64,000 nucleotides of DNA from CAWEQO01 sp963811225 (lineage in GTDB: Bacteria; Chloroflexota; Anaerolineae; Anaerolineales; Anaerolineaceae), in contig CAWEQO010000007.1 of NCBI GenBank assembly GCA_963811225.1, positions 310,001-374,000 on the forward strand, read 5' to 3'. The position numbers and the translations under genes were made by a program. Below are positions 26,053-33,538 of the stretch, one piece after another. Position 1 is the stretch's first letter, and the number at the start of each line of letters is the position of its first letter. The notes under the pieces were generated by a model. It saw only the letters and a program-made list of their open reading frames with translations, ran no database searches and was not told the DNA's origin.

Positions 26053-28410
26053 CTATTTTACCAGTCCGGCATCCACCATCGCCAGGTAAATTTTTTCTGC
26101 GCTGTAAGGTGGATCGGTGACGCGCACGCCGGTCGCGTCATAGATGGCGTTTGCCAGGGCGGCGATGGTCGGGACCATCGGATGTTCGCCGACGCCGCGG
26201 GCGCCCCACGGGCCGTCATCCTGGGCGTGCTCTACGTAGTAAGCTTCGATCGCGGCGGGAACGTCGGCAGTGGTGGCGATGCGGTAGTCCACGAAGCTGG
26301 GGTTCAGCATTACGCCTTCTTTGAGCTTGATCTGCTCAAACATGGCCGAGCTCAAACCCTGCACCAGACCGCCCTCGATCTGCGCTTTTACCAGATCGGG
26401 GTTGATGGCCTTGCCGACATCGAACGCGCCGACCGCCTTGATCACGTCAATCTGGCCGGTTTCCTTGTCGACCTCGATCTCAATCGCCTGAGCGCCGGTC
26501 GTGTAGTGGACCACGGCACGTTCGCCCTGACCGGTTTCCTTGTCCAGGCCGGTCACGTAAGTGGGCATGAAGTTGCCCCGCCCAACGATTGGCCCGCCAA
26601 TCCAGCCTTCGTCGTTCGGCTTCGGAAGGCCGTAGACGACGATGTTGTTGAGAGGGATGGATTCTTCGGAGGTGTAGGAGATGACCTGACCGTTGACGAT
26701 ATCAAGGTCTTCAACCTTCTCGTTCCACGACTCCGCCACCAGCTCCAGCACCTGGCGCCTGGCATCCAGGGCGGCGTTCCGCACAGCATTGCCCATGCTC
26801 CAGGTCAGGCGGCTGGCAACCGTCTGCCATTCGTAAGGGCTGTACTGGGTGTCCAGCGGGCCGGCGATGCGCACATTCTCGAAAGGCACACCTAAAGCCT
26901 GGGCGGCAATCTGAGCCATGGCCGTGAAGGTGCCCTGGCCGAGCTCTTGCCCGCCGATACTGACCGTCACGGTGGCGTCGGGGCTGAACTTCACCTCGGC
27001 GCTCGAACCGGCGTTGGGGGACATGGCGGGGGCCTTCCACATCAAGGCGATCCCCTTACCGCGCACCTTGGTCGGCGAGCTCGGCGGCTCTTTCATGCCC
27101 CAACCGATGGCCGTGGCGACCTTATCCACGCAGTCCTTGATGCCGGTATCGTGCATCGTCATGCCGGTGCCGAGGATATCGCCACCCTGGACCACGTTGA
27201 GATGGTGGAACTCGACCTTGTCCATGCCGATCTTCTCGGCCAGCATGTCCATGCACTGGCCGATGCCGGTATGCAGCTCAGACATGCCGAAGCCGCGGTA
27301 GGGCCCGCCGATGACGTGGTTGGTGTAGACGCAGATGCTGTCAACCTTGACGTTGGGAATGTCGTAGGGGCCGGTGCCGGAGTAACCGCCAGCGCGGGTG
27401 ATGTTGACGCCGTACTCGGTGTAGGCGCCGCCATCCCAGTACATGGTGTTTTCGAATGCTTGCAGGCGCCCTTGCGCGTCGCAGCCAATTTTCAGCTTGA
27501 TGACAAGAGCCTGGCGGACGAAGTTGGTATAGAACTCTTCCTCACGGGTCAGGCGAAGCTTAACCGGGCGGCCTTTCACTTTGCTCGCCAGCGCCACCGG
27601 GATGGCTTCCATCGTTACGCCTGCCTTGCAGCCAAAGCCGCCGCCGACGTAGGCCGCGATGACGCGCACATCGCTCTCGGGGATGTGCATGGTCTTGGCG
27701 ATCATGTTGCGCTGGGCAAAGGGCGACTGCGAAGCGGACCAGAGGGTCAGCTTGCCGGTATCGTCCATCTTGGCGACGGCCACGTGCGGCTCGATTGGCA
27801 CATGCTGGATGTGGGGGATCTGGAACGTCTGCTCGACAACTGCAGCGCATTTGTCCCAACCGTTGTCCACTTCGCCTTTGCGGATCTTGAAGTGATTGGA
27901 GATGTTGGAACCAGGCTGCGGGAAGATAAAGTTTGCAACGGTGTAATCGCCCAGGTCCGGGTGGATCAAGGGCGCGTCTGCCTTCATGCCGTCCAGCGGG
28001 TTCAACACCGAGGGCAGCACTTCGTACTCCACCTCGATCAGCTCGATGGCCTGATCGGCGATCTCTTCTGACACGGCGGCCACAGCGGCCACAGGCTCGC
28101 CAACGAAACGCGCCCGGTCGATGGCGAAAATGGGCTTATCGGCCAGGTACAACCCCATCAGCGTGGGGAAGTCTTTGCCGGTGACGACGGCTTTGACACC
28201 CGGCAGGGCCTCGGCCTTGCTGGTATCGATCGATTTAATCAGGGCGTGGGGGTACGGCGAGCGCTTGGCGCGGGCGAACAGCAGACCGTTCCCGAACTGG
28301 ATATCGTCGGTGAACACTGCAGCGCCCGTGACCTTCTCGCGCACATCGACGCGCGGCATGCTCTTGCCGACCGGTCCCTGGATGCTTTCAGTTGTTTCTT
28401 TGATTGCCAT
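26053..28410 (-). CDS. Molybdenum hydroxylase large subunit (XdhA type), copy 2
   Basis: 785 residues. Hammerhead domain (VDVREKVTGAAVFTDD, about 20-130), Mo domain with GGGFGCKAG, GPYRGFGMSE, GGQELGQGTFTAMAQIAA and GARGVGEHPM with the catalytic Glu. Forms, with the next two genes, a classical three-subunit Mo hydroxylase (Mo, 2Fe-2S, FAD). At the Glu802-equivalent position it has Ala, so xanthine itself is not assured. Upstream spacing to the small subunit gene is 54 bp. Related family members oxidise purines, nicotinate, aldehydes or CO; the CO dehydrogenase loop (AYRCSFR) is absent. Confidence 0.9.
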   Translation of the reverse strand: MAIKETTESIQGPVGKSMPRVDVREKVTGAAVFTDDIQFGNGLLFARAKRSPYPHALIKSIDTSKAEALPGVKAVVTGKDFPTLMGLYLADKPIFAIDRARFVGEPVAAVAAVSEEIADQAIELIEVEYEVLPSVLNPLDGMKADAPLIHPDLGDYTVANFIFPQPGSNISNHFKIRKGEVDNGWDKCAAVVEQTFQIPHIQHVPIEPHVAVAKMDDTGKLTLWSASQSPFAQRNMIAKTMHIPESDVRVIAAYVGGGFGCKAGVTMEAIPVALASKVKGRPVKLRLTREEEFYTNFVRQALVIKLKIGCDAQGRLQAFENTMYWDGGAYTEYGVNITRAGGYSGTGPYDIPNVKVDSICVYTNHVIGGPYRGFGMSELHTGIGQCMDMLAEKIGMDKVEFHHLNVVQGGDILGTGMTMHDTGIKDCVDKVATAIGWGMKEPPSSPTKVRGKGIALMWKAPAMSPNAGSSAEVKFSPDATVTVSIGGQELGQGTFTAMAQIAAQALGVPFENVRIAGPLDTQYSPYEWQTVASRLTWSMGNAVRNAALDARRQVLELVAESWNEKVEDLDIVNGQVISYTSEESIPLNNIVVYGLPKPNDEGWIGGPIVGRGNFMPTYVTGLDKETGQGERAVVHYTTGAQAIEIEVDKETGQIDVIKAVGAFDVGKAINPDLVKAQIEGGLVQGLSSAMFEQIKLKEGVMLNPSFVDYRIATTADVPAAIEAYYVEHAQDDGPWGARGVGEHPMVPTIAALANAIYDATGVRVTDPPYSAEKIYLAMVDAGLVK

Positions 28411-28464
28411 ATTCCCGTCTCCTTAAGAGGGGTCTTGCCTTCCAAAACGGATAAACGGCGTTCT

Positions 28465-28938
28465 TCACGCAGCTTCTGCTTGCGCGGCAGCCTGGACGGC
28501 ATCGAGAATGCGGGTATAGCCGGTGCAGCGGCACAGGTTGCCCACCAGCGCCTCGCGGACCTCTTGCCCGCTAGGCTGGGGGTTGCGATCCAGCAAAGCG
28601 CGGGCCGAAATGAGCATCCCTGGGGTGCAGAAGCCGCATTGGACGCCGCCCTTCTCGATAATCGTCTTCTGCAACACATCCAGCTGCCCATCGTTGGCCA
28701 GTCCCTCGACGGTGACGACCTTGGCCCCATCGCACTCGACGGCCAGAACCATGCAGCTGTTGACCGGCTCGCCGTTCATCATCACGGTGCAAGCGCCGCA
28801 CTCACCGGCGGCGCAGCCGTTCTTGGTGCCCGTGAGAGCCAGTTTATCCCGCAGCATGGTCAGCAGGGTCATGTTGGCGGGAATGTCCACAATCTCTGTG
28901 GAGTTGTTGACGGTCAGGGTAATTCGATGAAAAGACAT
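28465..28938 (-). CDS. 2Fe-2S small subunit of the molybdenum hydroxylase
   Basis: 157 residues with two iron-sulfur domains: CAAGECGACTV plus the Cys in NSCMV (plant-type cluster, about residues 42-65) and CGFCTPG plus CRCTGY (second cluster, about 100-145). All eight Cys are present. Passes electrons from the Mo site to FAD. Encoded between the FAD and Mo subunits. Confidence 0.95.
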   Translation of the reverse strand: MSFHRITLTVNNSTEIVDIPANMTLLTMLRDKLALTGTKNGCAAGECGACTVMMNGEPVNSCMVLAVECDGAKVVTVEGLANDGQLDVLQKTIIEKGGVQCGFCTPGMLISARALLDRNPQPSGQEVREALVGNLCRCTGYTRILDAVQAAAQAEAA

Positions 28939-28978
28939 GCTTTCCTCCAGTAAAAACAGGCCATTCTCTCTTGCAGAC

Positions 28979-29869
28979 CTAGTGAAGTCGATTCCACACG
29001 TCCGTCACCGCCTGGTGGGTCAGGTTCCTGACCATCAGTTTACGGTAACGGGCCGAGCCGCGCACGTCATCGATGGGTGTGACCGAGTCCATAGCGACCT
29101 GGGCAGCCTCGTCGATTGTCTCCGCGGAGAGGGGTTTATCAGCCAAGACGGCTTCCGCATCAGCAGGGACCTTGGGGGTCGGGGCGACCGATGCCAGGGC
29201 CAGCTTGAAGCGATAACCGGAAGGAGCGGCGCTGTCGGGATACGCCAGCGCAGTCACAGCGACAATCGAGAGGTCGCCGATCTTGTTCCGTCCGAGTTTG
29301 ACGAATTTGCCGACCGCCCCTTCGGGGGGAACGGGCAGCGTAATGGAGGTCACGATGTCGCCCAGCTCCAAAACCGAACGGCCCGGGCCGGTGAAGAACC
29401 CCGTGAGCGGCACGACGCGCTGGCCGTTCACGCCGTGAATGGTAAGCGAGCCACCATACACGATGCAGGCGCCAATCGTATCGCCTGCGGGGGAAGCGTT
29501 ACAGATATTACCAATGATGGTAGCACGCGTGCGCAGCTGGTAGCTGGCAACCGTCTTGATTGCCTGGACCAGTAAAGGGTAGCAGTCGATGACAGCAGGG
29601 AAAGCCGCCACGCGATTCATGCTGACCGCGGCGCCGATCGTCAGACCCTTCTGCTCGTCGTAAGAGAGCTGGGTGGTGCCGTCTAAGCCTTTAATGTCGA
29701 CCATGAATTGAGGTGTCATGAACCCATCGCGCATGCGCACGAAACAATCGGTGCCGCCGGAAAACGGCCGGGCCTCGCCGGGATGGCTGGCCAGGAACTG
29801 GCTCGCCTCGACCAGCGACGCCGGTTTGACGTAATCAAATTCCGGAAGTCCTGGATGCGGATTGATCAT
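28979..29869 (-). CDS. FAD-binding medium subunit of the molybdenum hydroxylase
   Basis: 296 residues of the CO dehydrogenase/xanthine dehydrogenase FAD family: N-terminal FDYVKPASLVEA, FAD pyrophosphate motif region RPFSGGTD near residue 40, TIIGNICNASPAGD (the T-x-GGN/S-type second FAD motif, about 112-125), and a C-terminal CO_deh_flav_C-like domain. Transfers electrons from the 2Fe-2S clusters to NAD or another acceptor. Separated from the permease gene by 136 bp. Confidence 0.93.
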   Translation of the reverse strand: MINPHPGLPEFDYVKPASLVEASQFLASHPGEARPFSGGTDCFVRMRDGFMTPQFMVDIKGLDGTTQLSYDEQKGLTIGAAVSMNRVAAFPAVIDCYPLLVQAIKTVASYQLRTRATIIGNICNASPAGDTIGACIVYGGSLTIHGVNGQRVVPLTGFFTGPGRSVLELGDIVTSITLPVPPEGAVGKFVKLGRNKIGDLSIVAVTALAYPDSAAPSGYRFKLALASVAPTPKVPADAEAVLADKPLSAETIDEAAQVAMDSVTPIDDVRGSARYRKLMVRNLTHQAVTDVWNRLH

Positions 29870-30005
29870 AGTTCATCCTGATTCTGTGCGTTAAACTGGA
29901 TTCTCAAAAGATCATTTCCGGCAAAGATGCCTGCCGGAAGGATCTTTCGAGATGGTCTCTCCTCCCCGGCAAACCGGGGAGGAGAGATTACTGTGTGCGA
30001 GAAAG

Positions 30006-31391
30006 TTACAAATTGATGTTCGTGCGTTCCTGAACACCGAACATCGCCGGGGGCAGGAGCAAGAACAGGACGTTGAGCAGGATGCCGACCATGGCTGCAA
30101 ACACGATGGCAGGGATGCCGCTGGGGAAGATGTACTTGACCGGGAAGGGGAACAGGCCGTTGGCGAGGCCCATGCTGCCGCCGATGCCGAGGACAAGAAT
30201 GGTGGCGCCGACTGCCAGCTGACGGGGCTCGAACAGGTTAACCTTCTCCGATTGGATCAGAGCGACGCCTTGCATGCCAATGACGCCGAACAGGTAGATC
30301 GAAAGGCCGCCGGTCACCGCGGTCGGGATGGTGTTAACCAGACCGGCCAGCTTGCCGACGAAGCCTAAGAAGATGGCAATGATAGCCGCGGTCATCAGCA
30401 CCGGGACCGAGTAGTTGCGGGTGATGGCCATGAGGCTGTTGTTCTCACCATAGTTCGTGCCCGAGCAGCCGCCGAGCAGGCCGTTGACCATGTCATCCGA
30501 GCCGTCGGCAACCAGGTTGAGGCCGATGAGTTTCTTGATTTCGACCGGCTTGCGGCCCATTTCAGCGGCCAAAGCGTCGATGTACAGGCTCATCTGATAC
30601 AGGTGAGCGGTGGACTCGGGGATGGTGGCGATAGCGATCAGGGCGATGCTCAGAACGACGCCCCAGGCATCCGGATTTTCAAAGGCCGGGAAGGTGATGT
30701 TGGGAACGCGCAGCCAGGAGGCATTTGCGATCAGTCCAGTATCAACCAGCCCGAAGGGGATGGCGATCAGGTAGCCGACGACCGCACCGAACAGGATCGG
30801 CAGCATGCCCAGTAAGCCTTTACCCTGCATGTAAACAGAAAAGGCGATTGTCACAACCAGGGTAATGAAGGCGACCAGCCAGTTCTGCGAAGCGCTGCCC
30901 AGGGCCGAACCGGCCAGGGAGATACCGATGACAATCGCAACGCTGCCGGTGATGACAGGCGGGAGGACTTTATCGAGCGCTTCCTTCCCGATGCGCATGA
31001 TCAGGAAGCCGATCAGGATATTCAGCAAGCCGGTACCGAGGATACCGACCTGCACGATGCGTACGCCTGCCGGGCAGTAAACTGCGCTGCTGGTGAAGCA
31101 GTCACCGGCGTACAGAGACATGGTTGTGGCGATGACGGCAATGTAGCTAAAGCTGGAGCCATAGTACATGGGGATGCGGCGGCCGGACACCAGCAAGGCG
31201 ATTACGGTGCCAATGCCTGAGGCGAACAGGGTCACACCAACGTCAAACTTGGTCAGAATAGCGACCAGCACGGTCGCCGGGAACATGGTCAGCACTTGCT
31301 GGAAGCCCAGGCTGAGCATTGCGCCAATCGGCGGGGTGTCGGCTGGCAGATATCCAAAAACTTCTTTCTTTGCTGCGGCTGTTTGCGCCAT
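30006..31391 (-). CDS. Uracil/xanthine-type permease (NCS2, NAT family)
   Basis: 461 residues, about 12-14 helices. The NAT signature region reads TNYGENNSLMAITRN (about residues 316-330), close to the UraA/XanQ pattern, and the conserved ATIPESTAHLYQ (about 255) contains the Glu that contacts substrate in this family. Imports a purine or pyrimidine base with H+ or Na+. First gene of the leftward catabolic operon; the promoter with a FadR-type operator lies about 570 bp upstream and a terminator is inside the leader. Confidence 0.92.
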   Translation of the reverse strand: MAQTAAAKKEVFGYLPADTPPIGAMLSLGFQQVLTMFPATVLVAILTKFDVGVTLFASGIGTVIALLVSGRRIPMYYGSSFSYIAVIATTMSLYAGDCFTSSAVYCPAGVRIVQVGILGTGLLNILIGFLIMRIGKEALDKVLPPVITGSVAIVIGISLAGSALGSASQNWLVAFITLVVTIAFSVYMQGKGLLGMLPILFGAVVGYLIAIPFGLVDTGLIANASWLRVPNITFPAFENPDAWGVVLSIALIAIATIPESTAHLYQMSLYIDALAAEMGRKPVEIKKLIGLNLVADGSDDMVNGLLGGCSGTNYGENNSLMAITRNYSVPVLMTAAIIAIFLGFVGKLAGLVNTIPTAVTGGLSIYLFGVIGMQGVALIQSEKVNLFEPRQLAVGATILVLGIGGSMGLANGLFPFPVKYIFPSGIPAIVFAAMVGILLNVLFLLLPPAMFGVQERTNINL

Positions 31392-31572
31392 AGTCTCGCT
31401 CCTTATTACACTTGAAAAGGGTTTAGAAATGAACGGACTGAATAGCTACGGGTCGAGAGACATGAATATATTTCTGATGTAAACCTCGCCTCCTTTCGAA
31501 GTGGACTTTCGATAAACGCGCTGAAAATTCATCGAGCGACGCTTGATCTACAAAACCTGGCCGTTAAACAAA

Positions 31573-31601
31573 AACTTACTCCGAAACAGCGGGAGTAAGT
31601 T
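31573..31601 (-). terminator. Intrinsic terminator inside the leader of the permease operon
   Basis: On the minus strand AACTTACTCC, 9-nt loop, GGAGTAAGTT then a U-run (TTTTTG). It lies about 350 nt after the predicted start of transcription and 180 nt before the permease ATG, so it can act as an attenuator. Confidence 0.75.
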
Positions 31602-31957
31602 GGATAACCCGAAACCTATTCACAGGAATGGGCAGGGAAAGAATGATATGGAGGGTGCGAATAAGATCAAATTTGGGCATTAGGCTGGTGAGATAACCTG
31701 TTGAGCAATCAACGAGACTGGCGTGCAGCGGGAAAAAGGAACTGCACTTTACCATGAGCATGCAGCCTTGCAATCAACGCAAGCAGAGCCTATGCCATGG
31801 TTGGATGGATGACAAAAAAATCCAATAACCAGTAATTGTAAATACATAAATAGCGGTTGAAGAACAGCAACCCTATTGGAAAAATTGCTCAATTGTAAAT
31901 GGTTGGAGACCTGCCTTGGTACGGTGAAAGCGTCACGTTTAATTGTATGACAACCAG
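31602..31957 (-). ncRNA. Candidate structured leader RNA / attenuator (unassigned)
   Basis: From the predicted start (about 31951) to the terminator at 31601-31573 there is no credible protein. The RNA can form several local stems, for example GTGCAG with CTGCAC (about 31747-31723) and CTTGC with GCAAG (about 31790-31770), before the terminator. No known riboswitch consensus (purine, Moco, TPP) was recognised by eye. The combination of a long leader and terminator before a purine-type permease suggests transcription attenuation, by RNA or ligand. Confidence 0.35.
31943..31953. promoter_or_regulatory. FadR-type GntR operator
   Basis: TTGTATGACAA matches TNGTNNNACNA at every fixed position. 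It covers the predicted +1 of the leftward promoter, five bases after the -10, where a bound repressor would block initiation. Confidence 0.65.
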
Positions 31958-31986
31958 ATGATATCATAACTAATTCGACTTTGCAA
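31958..31986 (-). promoter_or_regulatory. Promoter of the leftward catabolic operon
   Basis: Minus strand -35 TTGCAA (31986-31981), 17-nt spacer, -10 TATCAT (31963-31958). Upstream of the permease and of the whole Mo-hydroxylase set. Confidence 0.6.
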
Positions 31987-32104
31987 GCGATTGATCGTGT
32001 TTGAAATGTTTTTACAACTCTTGGCCCTCTCAGGAGCCCCGTGCGAAGCCCCCTCGCCCACGGCACGCTTTACAGGGTGAGGGTTTTGAGGGCCAGGCCA
32101 TGCA

Positions 32105-32133
32105 TTGACACAATTGGAAATGTACACCATAAT
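32105..32133 (+). promoter_or_regulatory. Promoter of the rightward small membrane protein genes
   Basis: TTGACA (32105-32110), 17-nt spacer, CATAAT (32128-32133). About 60 bp before the ATG at 32193, which has GGAGGAG six bases upstream. Confidence 0.7.
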
Positions 32134-32192
32134 CATACAACCCCGACGATTATATTTCGATCCGCGGTCCATAAAAGCTGGAGGAGAATTGC

Positions 32193-32540
32193 ATGAAGCT
32201 TGATACCGGTACCATCGTTGCGATCGCTGCAGCCTTGATCTTTTACCTGCGCCTGATCGTCGTGCAGCGCCAGAAGGTGAAGCGCATGAAGCTCGTCAAG
32301 AACCAGGCCCAAACGCAGAAAGGCAAGTCAGGGAAGCAGGCCCGGTCTCAGGCGAGGCGGCCGATCGATCAGCAGCTCGGCTTTCAGATCGTCAGCTGGT
32401 ATCTGATTGGCGCGAGTATCCTCCTGGTTTTGTTGGGGGCGCTGATCTACGCGGTCGACTGGTTCGGCCCGGGCGTGAGCCCGTTGTGGTGGATCCCCTT
32501 CACCGTGGGAATCCTCATGCTGGGTTTCAGCGTACGCTAG
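32193..32540 (+). CDS. Small membrane protein, unknown function
   Basis: 115 residues. An N-terminal helix (about 8-24), a strongly basic cytoplasmic segment rich in Lys/Arg/Gln (27-62), then two hydrophobic helices (about 68-92 and 100-113). Very good ribosome site (GGAGGAG). It is the first of three closely spaced rightward genes. No family recognised. Confidence 0.7.
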   Translation: MKLDTGTIVAIAAALIFYLRLIVVQRQKVKRMKLVKNQAQTQKGKSGKQARSQARRPIDQQLGFQIVSWYLIGASILLVLLGALIYAVDWFGPGVSPLWWIPFTVGILMLGFSVR

Positions 32541-32562
32541 AGTGATGAGCAAGGAGCCCAGC

Positions 32563-33132
32563 ATGAACGAGGAAACAGTGGTATGCCCGGTGTGCGGTGA
32601 GAGCGACCGCGTCTTCAAGGTCTCACGCATCTACATCGACGCGCTGGCCGCGTTCAATAAGTCCCCCGAGGACTCTGTGCTGCCTGAGTTGACCGGTAAA
32701 GCGGTGGACGATCCCGGCGTGAATCTGTTGAAGATCCAGGCAGTGCGAACGTTTGTCAACAACTTCTCCCCGCCTTCCGGGGGAAGGCAGGTCGCGCGGC
32801 AGATACATCCAGACTTGATCATGGCGGTGTTGGCGCTGCTGGCGGTGTTCTTCATGATCCAGATCTACGAGTCACAGCCGTCGTTCTTCTTGATCGCCCT
32901 GGCGGTTCTGGTGGCAGTGTACGTGGGGTATTACTTTCTGCGCCGCGGCATCATTGCCCGTTTCAACCAACAAAAAGACAAAGAACAGAACGAAAAACGG
33001 CGCCTGGAGCGAGCAATCGAGCGCTGGATGAAGCTTTACTTCTGCGCGCGCGACGAAGGAGTCTTCGACCCTGAGCAGAACCGGCTGATCCCGCTGGAGC
33101 AGATGGACCTGTATTTGATGCAAGAAGAGTAA
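32563..33132 (+). CDS. Zinc-ribbon membrane protein, unknown function
   Basis: About 189 residues from the ATG at 32563, which has AAGGAG six bases ahead; GTG/ATG codons at 32542 and 32545 are alternatives. N-terminal CPVCG (half of a zinc ribbon), two helices (about 85-125), then a basic amphipathic region and a C-terminal segment with LYFCARDEGVFDP that could supply a further Cys. Such CPVCG...CxxD/G proteins with paired helices are common hypothetical proteins in Chloroflexota; no function is known. 22 bp after the preceding gene. Confidence 0.75.
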   Translation: MNEETVVCPVCGESDRVFKVSRIYIDALAAFNKSPEDSVLPELTGKAVDDPGVNLLKIQAVRTFVNNFSPPSGGRQVARQIHPDLIMAVLALLAVFFMIQIYESQPSFFLIALAVLVAVYVGYYFLRRGIIARFNQQKDKEQNEKRRLERAIERWMKLYFCARDEGVFDPEQNRLIPLEQMDLYLMQEE

Positions 33133-33168
33133 TAACTGCAGCGAACTGAAGGCTGCCCGCAGGTACTC

Positions 33169-33399
33169 ATGAAATCAGTCGTCTACTTTTGCCTGTTCTT
33201 CTGGATGGCTCCCCTCTTCCTGGCGTGGATGATGAAGCTGCGCGAGGTGATGTCCGGGCCGGAGAGCGACGAGCCCTATGATCTGGAGCAATATCACATC
33301 AAGCTGCGCCGGGGGGCAATCGAGCTTGGCGTTTTCACGCTGATGATGCTGGCGGGCGCGGCGCTGGCTCTGTATGCGAACGCAAATATCGCCGAGTAA
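33169..33399 (+). CDS. Small two-helix membrane protein, unknown function
   Basis: 76 residues: helix (about 4-22), acidic loop (GPESDEPYDLEQYH), helix (about 50-70). No family recognised. Last gene of the three-gene rightward set; a long hairpin at 33468-33535 follows. Confidence 0.6.
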   Translation: MKSVVYFCLFFWMAPLFLAWMMKLREVMSGPESDEPYDLEQYHIKLRRGAIELGVFTLMMLAGAALALYANANIAE

Positions 33400-33467
33400 G
33401 ACCCTCCACCAGTACACCAAGGTTATAGAACCATATTAACACAAGGCAGTATCTATGCGAAACCCTG

Positions 33468-33535
33468 ATCAAGGAATAGAAAACAGAGAGTGGAGAGCAG
33501 GACTGCTCTCCACTCTCTGTTTTCTATTCCTTGAT
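33468..33535. terminator. Near-perfect 68-bp inverted repeat between convergent genes
   Basis: Arms 33468-33500 and 33503-33535 are exact 33-bp reverse complements with a 2-nt centre (GA). Six T follow on the plus strand. It stands between the end of the rightward small genes and the end of the leftward peptidase, four bases from the latter's stop, so it would end transcription in both directions. Confidence 0.85.
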
Positions 33536-33538
33536 TTT

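Noticed and set aside
26053..29869. Carbon monoxide dehydrogenase (coxMSL) set
   Set aside because: Gene order FAD, 2Fe-2S, Mo fits both, but the Mo subunit lacks the AYRCSFR copper loop.
31576..31773. Leftward 65-codon frame in the permease leader
   Set aside because: It ends in the terminator hairpin, has no ribosome site and is not protein-like. Treated as leader RNA.
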